From Variovorax atrisoli 110B (GTDB lineage: Bacteria; Pseudomonadota; Gammaproteobacteria; Burkholderiales; Burkholderiaceae_C): a stretch of DNA of 64,000 bases. The DNA is taken from the NCBI RefSeq assembly GCF_000382045.1, contig NZ_KB907453.1, forward strand, positions 62,001 to 126,000. Direction: 5' to 3'. The translations under genes and the position numbers were made by a program. The notes beneath the pieces were generated by a model, which was not told the origin of the DNA, searched no databases, and worked only from the letters and a program-made list of their open reading frames with translations. Every line of letters begins with the position of its first letter. Positions within the stretch are counted from its first letter, which is position 1. Of the stretch, positions 26,770 through 35,439 are shown one piece after another.

Positions 26770-26846
26770 CCCGCGTTAGCTCAATGGATCAGAGCACTTG
26801 CCTACGAAGCAAGGGGTTGCACGTTCGAGTCGTGCACGTGGGGCCA
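26770..26846 (+). tRNA. tRNA-Arg(ACG), atypical
   Basis: Full cloverleaf of 77 nt with encoded CCA. Acceptor CCCGCGT/ACGTGGG (one G-T pair), D stem GCTC/GAGC with loop AATGGATCA, anticodon arm CTTGC-CTACGAA-GCAAG, T arm GCACG-TTCGAGT-CGTGC, discriminator G. The acceptor starts with C and the sequence differs from the usual betaproteobacterial tRNA-Arg(ACG), which begins GCGCCCG. It looks like an extra, acquired copy. Confidence 0.85.
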
Positions 26847-26895
26847 GATTCTTTTCGTTCCTTTTCCGCTGTCACATCACCAGGGAGTAGTCACC

Positions 26896-27099
26896 ATGCG
26901 CAAGCGCAACACCCCGATCCGGATGATCACCGTGCGCCCGGCGCAGCCGCGTGAACGCACCACCATGCTGGCACTTGCCCGGCGCTTCGGTTTCAGCGCC
27001 GGAGCACGCCGTGGCGATGAGGGCCAGCCGGGGCGCGAGCCGCAGCAGCCCGACGGACTCGATCTCGACCAGCGCGTCCGCGCAGTCGGCGAGTGGTGA
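26896..27099 (+). CDS. Possible small basic/acidic protein of unknown function
   Basis: A 67-codon frame with ATG and GGGAG 8 nt upstream. The N-terminal half is strongly basic (MRKRNTPIRMITVRP), the second half acidic and Gln/Pro-rich. No family recognised. It lies between the two atypical tRNA genes. The good ribosome binding site is the main support. Confidence 0.4.
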   Translation: MRKRNTPIRMITVRPAQPRERTTMLALARRFGFSAGARRGDEGQPGREPQQPDGLDLDQRVRAVGEW

Positions 27100-27130
27100 G
27101 CCGACAGGCATCCGCTGCTTCTTCTTCATG

Positions 27131-27204
27131 GTGCGCGTAGCTCAATGGCAGAGCCGCGGGTTGTGGTCCCGCTAACGACGGTTCGATTCCGTTCGCGCAC
27201 CCCA
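27131..27204 (+). tRNA. tRNA-His(GTG), atypical
   Basis: Acceptor GTGCGCG pairs perfectly with CGCGCAC; the base before it (27130) is G and pairs with discriminator C, giving the His-specific G-1:C73. D stem GCTC/GAGC with a 7 nt loop, anticodon arm GCGGG-TTGTGGT-CCCGC, T arm GACGG-TTCGATT-CCGTT, then encoded CCA. The D arm closely resembles that of the tRNA-Arg at 26770 and is short for a normal chromosomal tRNA-His. Confidence 0.85.
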
Positions 27205-27261
27205 TGGCTTCGTTCCTTCATTCACCAACCCTGCAACCTTCGCCGCGAAAGGAGGCGATTC

Positions 27262-27825
27262 ATGCACCCTCACGTCCTGCAACTCGATATTCAGGGCACG
27301 CCGCAAGCCTGGATCTCGCTGGAGCAGGCGGTGTTGCACTACGCGACCGGCTCGGTCGCCTGGGAAGACGGCGACCAGCCGCTGGCCACGCTGCGCGGTG
27401 GATTCAACGTGGCGCGCGGCGTGCAGTCGCGCATCGAGGTCGCGCCGATCATTGCGCTGCGCGGCGCATCGAAGATCAACCTCTTCGAAGTGATTCCGAG
27501 CGTCACCAAGAGCAAGCTGCTGCGTCGCGACCGCTACACCTGTGCCTACTGCGCAGGCGTCTTCCACGAGCGCGACCTCCAGTGCGAGCACGTGCTGCCC
27601 GAATCGCGCGGAGGTCCGTGGACCTGGACCAACCTCGTGAGCGCATGCGCGGTCTGCAACAACCGCAAGGCTGCGCGCACGCCGGAGGAAGCAGGCATGC
27701 CTCTGGTCTACCTGCCGTATGTGCCGAGCCGCTACGAGAACTTCCTGCTGGAAGGCCGCAACATCCGCGCGGACGTGCACGAGTGGCTGGCGAAGCGGTT
27801 GCCCAAGGGCTCGCGGCTGCAATAG
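27262..27825 (+). CDS. HNH endonuclease
   Basis: A 187-residue protein with a C-terminal HNH domain: C94-x2-C97, E109-H110 with the following PESRGG, N124 in WTNLVSAC, and C129-x2-C132. The N-terminal ~85 residues resemble the small beta-rich domain common before HNH in this subgroup. AAAGGAGG lies 5 nt before the ATG. It starts 58 nt after tRNA-His. HNH nucleases beside tRNA genes can be homing or anti-phage functions; free-standing copies of unknown role are also common in Burkholderiales. A terminator follows. Confidence 0.85.
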   Translation: MHPHVLQLDIQGTPQAWISLEQAVLHYATGSVAWEDGDQPLATLRGGFNVARGVQSRIEVAPIIALRGASKINLFEVIPSVTKSKLLRRDRYTCAYCAGVFHERDLQCEHVLPESRGGPWTWTNLVSACAVCNNRKAARTPEEAGMPLVYLPYVPSRYENFLLEGRNIRADVHEWLAKRLPKGSRLQ

Positions 27826-27863
27826 AGGCGGAGCAATGACGGTCTTCCTGGCTCACGCCCATG

Positions 27864-27902
27864 AAAAAAGCCCGCTGTCCTTCGGACGGCGGGCTTTTCT
27901 TG
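27864..27902. terminator. Bidirectional terminator
   Basis: AAAAAAGCCCGC and GCGGGCTTTTCTT flank an inner hairpin (TGTCC-TTCG-GACG). The A-run/T-run symmetry lets it end the HNH gene on the plus strand and the small minus-strand gene at 27923. Confidence 0.8.
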
Positions 27903-27922
27903 TTCGTGCGAAAGACCGCTGG

Positions 27923-28099
27923 TCAGCGCCCGATGCCGAAGAATCGATAGGCGATCACCCCAGCGGCAGCCAGGCCACCGACGATCGCCAAGACGACTCG
28001 TGTCGTTCGATTGGAGCCGCGCTTCGAACGGGGCCAGTGGTCCGGCCCGATCAGGTCGATGGGGACGGTGGGTTTGCCTATGTCGGACGCCTTTTCCAT
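27923..28099 (-). CDS. Small predicted membrane protein
   Basis: A 58-residue frame starting MEKASDIGKPTVPIDLIGPD. After a basic stretch (RSKRGSNRTTR) comes one transmembrane helix (VVLAIVGGLAAAGVIAYRFF), as in small single-pass proteins. It is read toward the bidirectional terminator at 27864, which supports a real transcript. No ribosome binding site is obvious. Function unknown. Confidence 0.45.
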   Translation of the reverse strand: MEKASDIGKPTVPIDLIGPDHWPRSKRGSNRTTRVVLAIVGGLAAAGVIAYRFFGIGR

Positions 28100-28357
28100 G
28101 GGAGGCAATATAGCTTACGCCCGAAAGCATGGCTCCGAGCCGGGCACATTCGTCGGCGTTGGACGGCGCGAGTCGAAGCCGGCGTAGATCGCGCAAAAAA
28201 ATACCCGCATGAGCGGGCCGAACGAGCCTTGACGGCTTCGAAGTTGCTATCCCTGGGTCTTTCTTGTTCGATGCGTGACAGCAGGAGCAAGATGCCACGT
28301 CGCATGGAGGCCACTTGTAACTCCGGGGCAAGCGGCATGTAGCTGATGGAGTAAATC

Positions 28358-28774
28358 GTGAAATATTTCCTCATGAACAAAGAAATCATTCTCGAAAGCT
28401 TGAAGCGAGCGTTGGAGAGCTGGGTGCGCAATGCTTCGGCAGCGCAGCTGTGGCAGGTGCATCAGGAGGGCGGGCTTGGCGCGTCGATCGAGGCGGACGA
28501 GGACGTGGTGCAGGTGCGCATCGTCCTTGGCGTCGTGAGCGATGCGCTCTCGGAACTCGGCAGGACCGACGGGTGCCTGCCGGTCACAGAGGCCTACCTG
28601 GGCACAGCTGCCTGGGGAGCGCCCCCACCGCAGGGAAATCCCGACCGCGAGCAATGGTTCCTGTCGAGTGAACTGGCACAGGCGCACGCGCGCGAATACT
28701 TGGCCGCCGAAGTCGTGGAAAGAGGAGATCTGCTGGAGCGTTGCGTCGACGAGTGGATCGCGCGTCATCAGTAA
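28358..28774 (+). CDS. Hypothetical protein
   Basis: A 138-residue protein with a GTG start; GGAG lies 6 nt upstream, better placed than for the ATG five codons later. It is acidic and mostly helical (LKRALESWVRNASAAQLWQ, SSELAQAHAREYLAAEVVER). No family recognised. G+C is lower at the start than in the core genes. The 258 bases before it (28100-28357) hold no gene I can support. Confidence 0.6.
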   Translation: MKYFLMNKEIILESLKRALESWVRNASAAQLWQVHQEGGLGASIEADEDVVQVRIVLGVVSDALSELGRTDGCLPVTEAYLGTAAWGAPPPQGNPDREQWFLSSELAQAHAREYLAAEVVERGDLLERCVDEWIARHQ

Positions 28775-28821
28775 AGCGCGCCCGGGTCTTGCTCGTGACC
28801 CAGCCGCATGTCGGCCGGGCA

Positions 28822-28856
28822 AAGAAAAAGCCTCCTCGGAATGATCGGAGGAGGCT
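28822..28856 (-). terminator. Rho-independent terminator, minus strand
   Basis: On the minus strand AAGCCTCCTC and GAGGAGGCTT pair and a T-run (TTTTTCTTT) follows. It lies downstream of tRNA-Lys and convergent to the hypothetical gene at 28358. Confidence 0.65.
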
Positions 28857-28862
28857 TAATCA

Positions 28863-28893
28863 AAAGAATAGCGCGGAGACCGCGCTATTCTTG
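28863..28893 (-). terminator. Rho-independent terminator of tRNA-Lys, minus strand
   Basis: A perfect 12 bp stem, AGAATAGCGCGG with CCGCGCTATTCT, and a 3 nt loop, followed on the minus strand by TTTG. It begins 8 nt after the tRNA CCA end. Together with the hairpin at 28822 it forms a tandem terminator. Confidence 0.7.
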
Positions 28894-28900
28894 GTGTTGG

Positions 28901-28976
28901 TGGTGGGCCCTGAGTGACTCGAACACTCGACCTACGGATTAAGAGTCCGCTGCTCTACCAACTGAGCTAAGAGCCC
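28901..28976 (-). tRNA. tRNA-Lys(CTT)
   Basis: Read on the minus strand: acceptor GGGCTCT/AGGGCCC, D stem GCTC/GAGC, anticodon arm GCGGA-CTCTTAA-TCCGT with anticodon CTT, T arm GAGTG-TTCGAGT-CACTC, discriminator A and encoded CCA. A normal chromosomal tRNA. Confidence 0.92.
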
Positions 28977-29116
28977 TTGCGTTGAAAACGTTAGTGTTTT
29001 CTGGCAAGACCACGAGTATATCCCATAAATCGAGCTTGTCCAAAAAATTTGTGACTTGCAGCGTTAGGATTCGTCATCACCGATGGGGCAGGGGCCCTCA
29101 ACCCAGGAGAACTTCG

Positions 29117-29824
29117 ATGAGCGACGCCAGCACCACGCCACATATCTTGATCACCGGCGCTGCCGGCGCGCTCGGCCGCGCGGTGGCCCAGCACTTCATC
29201 GACCAGGGTGCGCGCCTTGCGCTGGTCGATCACCACGCGGGTCGTCTGGCCGAGGTGTTTCCCGGGCTCGACAATTCGCAGCACCTGCTGCTGTCCGGCG
29301 ACGTGACTTCCACGACCGAGATGGCCGCTCTTGCAGAGCAGGTGCTCAAGTCCTTCGGCCGCATCGACACGCTGGTGCACATCGCGGGTGGCTTCGAGAT
29401 GGGAGAGGCGACTCACGCGCTCTCCCGCGCAAGCTGGGACCGCATGATGAATCTCAATGCCTGGTCGTTCGTCGCCGTGACGCAGGCGGTGCTGCCTTCG
29501 ATGATCGAGCGTCGCTCCGGCAGCGTCATCGCCGTCACTGCGAAGGTCGCGGCGCGCGGCGTACCGGCCATGGCTGCGTACGTCGCATCGAAGAGCGCAT
29601 TGCAAAGGCTGGTGGAGGCCATGGCGGCCGAGGCGGCGCCGCATGGGGTCAACATCAACAGCGTGGCTCCCAGCGTGCTCGATACGCCCGCTAACCGGCA
29701 GGCGATGCCCGATGCGAACCCCGCCGAATGGGTGTCGACATCGGTCGCCGCGCAGACCATCGCTTTCCTCGCGTCGCCTGGCGCGGCAGCGCTGCATGGG
29801 CAGCATCTGACGCTCGATACCTGA
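29117..29824 (+). CDS. SDR-family oxidoreductase with altered active site
   Basis: A 235-residue SDR with TGAAGALG at residues 13-20 and Y155-x3-K159 (YVASK). The Ser expected about 13 residues before the Tyr is missing; the segment reads VTAKVAARG (Thr141-Ala142), which recalls dihydropteridine-reductase-like SDRs with a similar A-K-A motif. CAGGAGA precedes the ATG. It stands alone between tRNA-Lys and tRNA-Ala, transcribed opposite to both. Substrate unknown. Confidence 0.8.
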   Translation: MSDASTTPHILITGAAGALGRAVAQHFIDQGARLALVDHHAGRLAEVFPGLDNSQHLLLSGDVTSTTEMAALAEQVLKSFGRIDTLVHIAGGFEMGEATHALSRASWDRMMNLNAWSFVAVTQAVLPSMIERRSGSVIAVTAKVAARGVPAMAAYVASKSALQRLVEAMAAEAAPHGVNINSVAPSVLDTPANRQAMPDANPAEWVSTSVAAQTIAFLASPGAAALHGQHLTLDT

Positions 29825-29833
29825 GCCAAAAGA

Positions 29834-29865
29834 GAAAAGGCCCTGGCGGATGCCAAGGCCTTTTC
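29834..29865. terminator. Bidirectional terminator
   Basis: GAAAAGGCC and GGCCTTTTC enclose TGGC-GGAT-GCCA. It separates the plus-strand SDR gene from the minus-strand tRNA-Ala and can serve both. Confidence 0.8.
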
Positions 29866-29874
29866 GGTGTCGGT

Positions 29875-29950
<76 letters not shown>

Positions 29951-30041
29951 AAACGCAAGGCGAATTTTAACCAGAACTCCCGTTTTGGCGCATGCCGCCG
30001 TGCCAAGATGCGCGCCTCGTGAAACACGGAGCAAAGACTGC

Positions 30042-30908
30042 ATGGCCTCGTTCGACCCCGCCTGGCTGGAAGGCATGTACAACAACCTCGCGCGGGTCAG
30101 GAACCATCCCGCGTATTTCGAGCGCTGGGCGAAGGAATCGGCTGCGGCGCGCGAAGCTCTTCCGGCCCGCATCGACGTGCCCTACGGCCAGGGCGTGAAC
30201 GAGACGCTCGACATCTTTCCCGCGCCGGTGCCCGATGCGCCGGTACTGGTTTTCATCCATGGCGGCTACTGGCGCGCGATGGACAAGAAAGACCATTCCT
30301 TCATCGCCCCGGCTTTCAACGATCGCGGCATCTGCGTGGTGCAGCCCAACTACGCGCTGTGCCCCGGAACTTCCGAGCGGCCGGTCACGGTGCCCGGCAT
30401 CATGCTGCAGATGGTGCGTGCGCTCGAATGGACGTGGCGCCACATTGCTGATCACGGCGGCGATCCGACGCGGATCACCGTCGCGGGACACTCGGCGGGG
30501 GGGCACATGGCGGCGGCGCTGCTGGCCTGCGACTGGAAGGCAGTCGCCCCCGACCTGCCTGCGCATCTGGTGCGCAATGCGCTGTCGATCTCGGGCCTCT
30601 ACGATCTCCGTCCGCTGCAGCGCACGCCGTTCCTCGAGAACACGCTCAAGCTGACCGACGCCGACGTACTGCGCGCCAGTCCTGCCTTGTGGCCGGCGCC
30701 GAAGCGCGGCCAGCTCTATGCGGTTGCCGGCGGCAGCGAAAGCGAGGAATTCATCCGCCACAACGCCATGATCCGCGACGCGTGGGGCCGCAACACCGTG
30801 CCGGTGTGCGAAGTGCTCCCAGGACTCAACCACTTCGACGTGGTGGACGCGCTCGCCGATACGGCGCATCCGCTGCACCGTCACGCGGTGCAGCTCCTGG
30901 AAGCCTGA
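30042..30908 (+). CDS. Alpha/beta hydrolase (arylformamidase/esterase-like)
   Basis: A 288-residue hydrolase with oxyanion motif HGGYW (73-77), nucleophile S151 in GHSAGG and a C-terminal His in LNHFDVVD. The HGGYW form and length are like KynB-type arylformamidases and HSL-family esterases. CGGAG precedes the ATG. It converges on guaC 9 nt away. No kynurenine genes are adjacent, so the substrate is open. Confidence 0.8.
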   Translation: MASFDPAWLEGMYNNLARVRNHPAYFERWAKESAAAREALPARIDVPYGQGVNETLDIFPAPVPDAPVLVFIHGGYWRAMDKKDHSFIAPAFNDRGICVVQPNYALCPGTSERPVTVPGIMLQMVRALEWTWRHIADHGGDPTRITVAGHSAGGHMAAALLACDWKAVAPDLPAHLVRNALSISGLYDLRPLQRTPFLENTLKLTDADVLRASPALWPAPKRGQLYAVAGGSESEEFIRHNAMIRDAWGRNTVPVCEVLPGLNHFDVVDALADTAHPLHRHAVQLLEA

Positions 30909-30917
30909 CGGGGGCAG

Positions 30918-31895
30918 TTACATCAGCAGGTGCTCGCCGGCGTTGTCGCCGCCGAGCGTCACGTAGTTGACCTTGCGGATGTCCATCAGCGCGCGGCCGC
31001 CCGCGTAGCTGATCGAGCTCTGGACGTCCTGCTCCATCTCGATCAGCGTATCGGCCAGCTTGCCCTTTATGGGTTCGAGGATGCGCTTGCCCTCGACGTG
31101 CTTGTATTCGCCCTTGTTGAAGTCGCTGGCCGAGCCGTAGTACTCCTTGAACAGCTTGCCTTCGACCTCGACGGTCTTGCCGGGCGATTCCTCGTGCCCC
31201 GCGAACAGCGAGCCGATCATGACCATCGACGCGCCGAATCGCACGCTCTTGGCGATGTCGCCGTGGTCGCGGATGCCTCCGTCGGCAATGATCGGCTTGG
31301 TCGCCACGCGGGCGCACCACTTGAGCGCCGACAGCTGCCAGCCGCCCGTGCCGAAGCCGGTCTTGAGCTTGGTGATGCAGACCTTGCCCGGGCCGATGCC
31401 GACCTTGGTCGCGTCGGCGCCCCAGTTCTCGAGGTCGATCACCGCCTCGGGCGTGCCGACGTTGCCGGCGATCACGAAGGTCTTCGGCAGCTTCTGCTTG
31501 AGGTAGCCGATCATGTTCTTCACGCTGTCTGCGTGGCCGTGCGCGATGTCGATCGTGACGTACTCGGGCACGAGGCCCTGGGCCACCAGCTGGTCGATGG
31601 TGTCGTAGTCCGCCTTCTTCACGCCCAGCGAGATGGAGGCAAACACGCCCTTGCCCTGCATGTCCTTGACGAACTTGACGTTGTCGAGGTCGAAGCGGTG
31701 CATCACGTAGAAGTAGCCGTTCTGTGCCAGCCACAGGCAGATCGACTCGTCCACCACCGTCTTCATGTTGGCGGGAACCACCGGCAGGCGGAAGCAGCGC
31801 TCGCCCAGCGTGACGCTGGTGTCGCACTCGGAACGGCTCTCCACGCGGCACTTGCGCGGGAGGAGGAGGATGTTGTCGTAATCGAAAATCTGCAT
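30918..31895 (-). CDS. guaC: GMP reductase
   Basis: A 325-residue enzyme of the IMPDH/GMP reductase family that deaminates GMP to IMP with NADPH in purine salvage. The catalytic loop is [11 protein letters not shown] with C173, followed by [14 protein letters not shown], as in the short bacterial GuaC group rather than in IMP dehydrogenase (no CBS domains). I chose the ATG at 31895 because [13 protein letters not shown] is the conserved start and CAGGAG lies just upstream. A hairpin with a T-run lies between this start and the divergent helicase gene and may attenuate transcription. Confidence 0.92.
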   Translation of the reverse strand: MQIFDYDNILLLPRKCRVESRSECDTSVTLGERCFRLPVVPANMKTVVDESICLWLAQNGYFYVMHRFDLDNVKFVKDMQGKGVFASISLGVKKADYDTIDQLVAQGLVPEYVTIDIAHGHADSVKNMIGYLKQKLPKTFVIAGNVGTPEAVIDLENWGADATKVGIGPGKVCITKLKTGFGTGGWQLSALKWCARVATKPIIADGGIRDHGDIAKSVRFGASMVMIGSLFAGHEESPGKTVEVEGKLFKEYYGSASDFNKGEYKHVEGKRILEPIKGKLADTLIEMEQDVQSSISYAGGRALMDIRKVNYVTLGGDNAGEHLLM

Positions 31896-31986
31896 GACCA
31901 GGCTCCTGGAAGGAATCGTTGAGAGGAACGAATGAGCGCTTGGTCCGGCCGGCTCCTGCAGTACGTTTCGCAAAGGAAACGCCCAC

Positions 31987-32018
31987 AAAAAACCGGGCGC
32001 AAGAAACTTGGGCCCGGT
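31987..32018 (-). terminator. Terminator-like hairpin in the guaC leader (candidate attenuator)
   Basis: On the minus strand ACCGGGC-C-CAAG, loop TTT, CTTG-C-GCCCGGT, then TTTTTT. It lies about 90 nt before the guaC ATG with no minus-strand gene upstream, since the neighbour at 32102 is divergent. TAAAAT at 32024-32029 (minus strand) could be a -10 box just before it. I recognise no known riboswitch aptamer. Confidence 0.55.
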
Positions 32019-32101
32019 GATTGATTTTACGCGGACTCGCGAAGTCAGGTCTTCCGCTTCTTCATATAACCCGCATACGCCGTGGTTTCTACAATCGGAG
32101 G

Positions 32102-34522
32102 ATGTTGTTTAACGATCCCGCGGCCGACGCCAACCCCCCAGCGCTGCCGCTGCTCCAGAATCTGAACGCGGAGCAACTCGCCGCGGTCACGTTGCCAGAA
32201 GGCAACGCCCTCATCCTGGCAGGCGCCGGCTCCGGCAAGACGCGCGTGCTCACCACCCGCATCGCCTGGCTGCTGCAGACGGGCCAGGTCTCCGCCGGCG
32301 GCATCCTCGCCGTGACCTTCACCAACAAGGCCGCCAAGGAAATGATGACGCGCCTGACGGCGATGCTGCCCGTCAACGTGCGCGGCATGTGGATCGGCAC
32401 CTTCCACGGCCTGTGCAACCGCCTGCTGCGTGCGCACTGGAAGCTCGCCAACCTGCCTTCCACCTTCCAGATCCTCGACACGCAGGACCAGCTCTCGGCC
32501 ATCAAGCGCCTGATGAAGCAGTTCAACGTCGACGACGAACGCTTCCCCGCCAAGCAGACCCAGTGGTTCATCGCCGGCGCCAAGGAAGACGGCCTGCGCC
32601 CCGACGCCATCGAGGTGCGCAACGACGACGACCGCAAGAAGGTCGAGCTCTACCGCCTCTACGAAGAACAGTGCCAGCGCGAGGGCGTGGTCGACTTCGG
32701 CGAGCTCATGCTTCGCAGCTACGAGCTGCTTCGCGACAACGAACCGGTGCGCGAGCACTACCAGCGGCGCTTCCGCCACATCCTGATCGACGAGTTCCAG
32801 GACACCAACCGCCTGCAATACGCGTGGATCAAGATGCTTGCGGGCAACACCGTCGAGGGCCGCTTCGTCCCGGGCGAGCACAACAGCGTGATCGCCGTGG
32901 GCGACGACGACCAGAGCATCTATGCCTTCCGCGGTGCGCGCGTGGGCAACATGACCGACTTCGTGCGCGAGTTCGACGTGCGCCACCAGATCAAGCTGGA
33001 GCAGAACTACCGCAGCTACAGCAACATCCTCGATTCCGCCAACGAGCTCATCGGCCACAACAAGAAGCGGCTGGGCAAGAACCTGCGCACCGACCAGGGC
33101 CCCGGCGAGCCCGTGCGCGTGTACGAGGCCCCCACCGACCTCGCGGAGGCGCAGTGGATGGTCGAGGAAATGCGCCAGCTGGTGCGCGACGGCTACGAGC
33201 GCAAGGAAATGGCCGTGCTCTACCGCAGCAATGCGCAGAGCCGGGTGCTCGAAACCGCGCTCTTCAACGCCTCGGTGCCGTACCGTGTGTACGGCGGCCT
33301 TCGCTTCTTCGAGCGCGCCGAAATCAAGCATGCGCTGGCCTACCTGCGCCTGCTGGAGAACAAGGACGACGACACCAGCTTCCTGCGCGTCGTCAACTTC
33401 CCGCCGCGCGGCATCGGCGCGCGCACGCTCGAAACCCTGCAGGACGCCGCGCGCGCGGCCAACCGTTCGCTGCACGACGCCGTGAGTGTGGTCGGCGGCA
33501 AGGCGGGTGCGAACCTCACGGGCTTCGTCGCCAAGATCGACGTGCTGCGCGAGCAGACCCAGGGCGCTAGCTTGCGCGAGATCATCGAACTGGTGCTCGA
33601 CCACAGCGGGCTCGTCGAGCACTACAGGGCCGACCGCGAAGGCGCGGACCGCATCGAGAACCTGGAGGAACTGGTGAACGCGGCCGAGAGCTTCGTCACG
33701 CAGGAAGGCTTCGGCCGTGACGCCGTGGCGCTGCCGGTGGACGAACTGCGCCAGTCGCCCGCGAGCCAGGGCCTGGACCCGAACCGCCCGGTGCTCGACG
33801 AGCCCCTGGCGCCCGACGCCGAGACCGGCGAAACGCTGAGTCCGCTGGCCGCCTTCCTCACGCACGCCGCGCTCGAATCGGGCGACAACCAGGCACAGGC
33901 GGGCCAGGATGCGGTGCAGCTCATGACCGTGCACGCCGCCAAGGGCCTGGAGTTCGACTGCGTGTTCATCACCGGCATGGAAGAGGGCCTGTTCCCCCAC
34001 GAGAACTCGATGAGCGATTTCGAGGCGCTGGAGGAAGAGCGCCGGCTGATGTACGTGGCGATCACGCGTGCCCGCAAGCGCCTGTACCTGAGCCACTCGC
34101 AGACCCGCATGCTGCACGGCCAGACCCGCTACAACGTCAAGAGCCGCTTCTTCGACGAGCTGCCCGAAGGCGCTCTCAAGTGGCTCACGCCCAAGAACCA
34201 GGGCTTCGCGCCCTCGGCCTTCGGCTATGGCGGCGGGTATGGCAGCACCCGCGGCGGCTCAGGCGGATACGGTGGCGGTTATGGCGGCAGTTCGGGCGGA
34301 GGCCGCGACAAGGACACCTTCGCCAGTCCGCCCGTGCCGCCGCAGAAGACCGCGCCTTCGCACGGCCTGCGCTCGGGCATGCAGGTGTTCCACAACAAGT
34401 TCGGCGAAGGCACCGTGACCGCACTCGAGGGCACCGGCGACGATGCACGCGCTCAGGTCAAGTTCGCGCGCCACGGCGTGAAGTGGCTGGCGCTGTCGGT
34501 GGCCAAGCTCACGCCGATCTGA
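32102..34522 (+). CDS. uvrD: UvrD/PcrA-type DNA helicase
   Basis: An 806-residue superfamily 1A 3'-5' helicase for repair and replication. Motifs: I AGAGSGKT (40-47), Ia [60 protein letters not shown]. Near the C-terminus is a Gly-rich linker ([20 protein letters not shown]) before a small Tudor-like end ([22 protein letters not shown]), the usual UvrD layout. GGAGG directly abuts the ATG, too close for normal use; a TTG at 32021 is an alternative. Confidence 0.92.
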   Translation: MLFNDPAADANPPALPLLQNLNAEQLAAVTLPEGNALILAGAGSGKTRVLTTRIAWLLQTGQVSAGGILAVTFTNKAAKEMMTRLTAMLPVNVRGMWIGTFHGLCNRLLRAHWKLANLPSTFQILDTQDQLSAIKRLMKQFNVDDERFPAKQTQWFIAGAKEDGLRPDAIEVRNDDDRKKVELYRLYEEQCQREGVVDFGELMLRSYELLRDNEPVREHYQRRFRHILIDEFQDTNRLQYAWIKMLAGNTVEGRFVPGEHNSVIAVGDDDQSIYAFRGARVGNMTDFVREFDVRHQIKLEQNYRSYSNILDSANELIGHNKKRLGKNLRTDQGPGEPVRVYEAPTDLAEAQWMVEEMRQLVRDGYERKEMAVLYRSNAQSRVLETALFNASVPYRVYGGLRFFERAEIKHALAYLRLLENKDDDTSFLRVVNFPPRGIGARTLETLQDAARAANRSLHDAVSVVGGKAGANLTGFVAKIDVLREQTQGASLREIIELVLDHSGLVEHYRADREGADRIENLEELVNAAESFVTQEGFGRDAVALPVDELRQSPASQGLDPNRPVLDEPLAPDAETGETLSPLAAFLTHAALESGDNQAQAGQDAVQLMTVHAAKGLEFDCVFITGMEEGLFPHENSMSDFEALEEERRLMYVAITRARKRLYLSHSQTRMLHGQTRYNVKSRFFDELPEGALKWLTPKNQGFAPSAFGYGGGYGSTRGGSGGYGGGYGGSSGGGRDKDTFASPPVPPQKTAPSHGLRSGMQVFHNKFGEGTVTALEGTGDDARAQVKFARHGVKWLALSVAKLTPI

Positions 34523-34590
34523 TCCGGCGGTCCAACGGATAGCGGACGGCGGCAGTCAAGCTGCCGTGCCTGCCGCGGCGGAGGCGGCGA

Positions 34591-35430
34591 TCAGTCGGGG
34601 TAGAAGGTGTCGCGGAAGGTGAACCAGTTCGACGCCTGTGTCATCGCCGCGAGCGTCAGCACGGTGCCGAGCATCAGCAGGTTGCCGGCCGTCATCGCAC
34701 CGGTGTCGGAGCCCAGCGAGCCCACGCCGATCACGATGGTGCCCACCAGCGCCGCTGCCAGCAGGCCGAGCAGCAGCACGCCGCACCACGCCAGCCAGTA
34801 CAGCGCATAGGCGCCGAAGTTGCGGAACATCGCGACCAGGCTGAAGAAGATGCTCTTCACCGGCTCGACGCGGTGCCAGTGAACCAGCGCGGGCGCATGC
34901 CAGATGGCGGCAATCAGCGGCAGGGTGAGGCACATCTGCAGCAGGTTGGCCAACTGGAAGCGGCTGCTTTCCATTACCTCCTTGGCAGGGGCCTCGCCGG
35001 CGAAGTAGCTGCGCATGAACTGGCCGCCATCGACGACCGCGGTCACGAAGACCGTCAGCAGGCAGTACACCGCCGAGATCACGCCGAGCACTGCCAGCGA
35101 GCGCCATTCCGCCCGCATGGCCCGCGCCACCGACAGGAACATGAGCGCGCCGGTCGGCTTCCTCGGGCCGGGCGTGCCGTCCGTTTCGGCAGCCTTGTCG
35201 CTGGCGGAGGCGTCGGCCACCGAGGCCGCGACCATGAAGCCCAGCGTGGAGAAGGGCAGCAGCACGAAGGGAAGGAACCTGCCGATGACCGGCAGCTGCG
35301 AGATCGTCGAGATCAGCGCCATGAACATCAGGAACAGCGACACGAAGGCCAGCGGCTGCCGCCAGAAGTTCTTGAGCCCTAGGCGGACCCATTCCACGCC
35401 GGTTCGCGCCGGCACGAGGTTGAGTTTCAT
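34591..35430 (-). CDS. BPSS1780-family integral membrane protein
   Basis: A 279-residue membrane protein with about six hydrophobic segments. The N-terminus (VPARTGVEWVRLGLKNFWRQP) and C-terminus (NWFTFRDTFYPD) match a betaproteobacterial family of unknown function that often lies beside thrB, as here. It starts 9 nt after thrB ends, so the two are cotranscribed. Confidence 0.8.
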   Translation of the reverse strand: MKLNLVPARTGVEWVRLGLKNFWRQPLAFVSLFLMFMALISTISQLPVIGRFLPFVLLPFSTLGFMVAASVADASASDKAAETDGTPGPRKPTGALMFLSVARAMRAEWRSLAVLGVISAVYCLLTVFVTAVVDGGQFMRSYFAGEAPAKEVMESSRFQLANLLQMCLTLPLIAAIWHAPALVHWHRVEPVKSIFFSLVAMFRNFGAYALYWLAWCGVLLLGLLAAALVGTIVIGVGSLGSDTGAMTAGNLLMLGTVLTLAAMTQASNWFTFRDTFYPD

Positions 35431-35439
35431 GTGTGCAGG

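Noticed and set aside
28078-28431. A 117-codon minus-strand frame opposite the gap and the start of the hypothetical gene at 28358
   Set aside because: No ribosome binding site, no family resemblance, and it overlaps better-supported frames on both sides.
30042-30908. Calling the alpha/beta hydrolase a kynurenine formamidase (KynB)
   Set aside because: Fold and HGGYW are compatible, but no kynureninase or tryptophan dioxygenase gene is adjacent, so the name would be over-specific.
31896-32040. Purine riboswitch before guaC
   Set aside because: There is only a terminator hairpin; no three-way junction with conserved purine-aptamer loops is visible.
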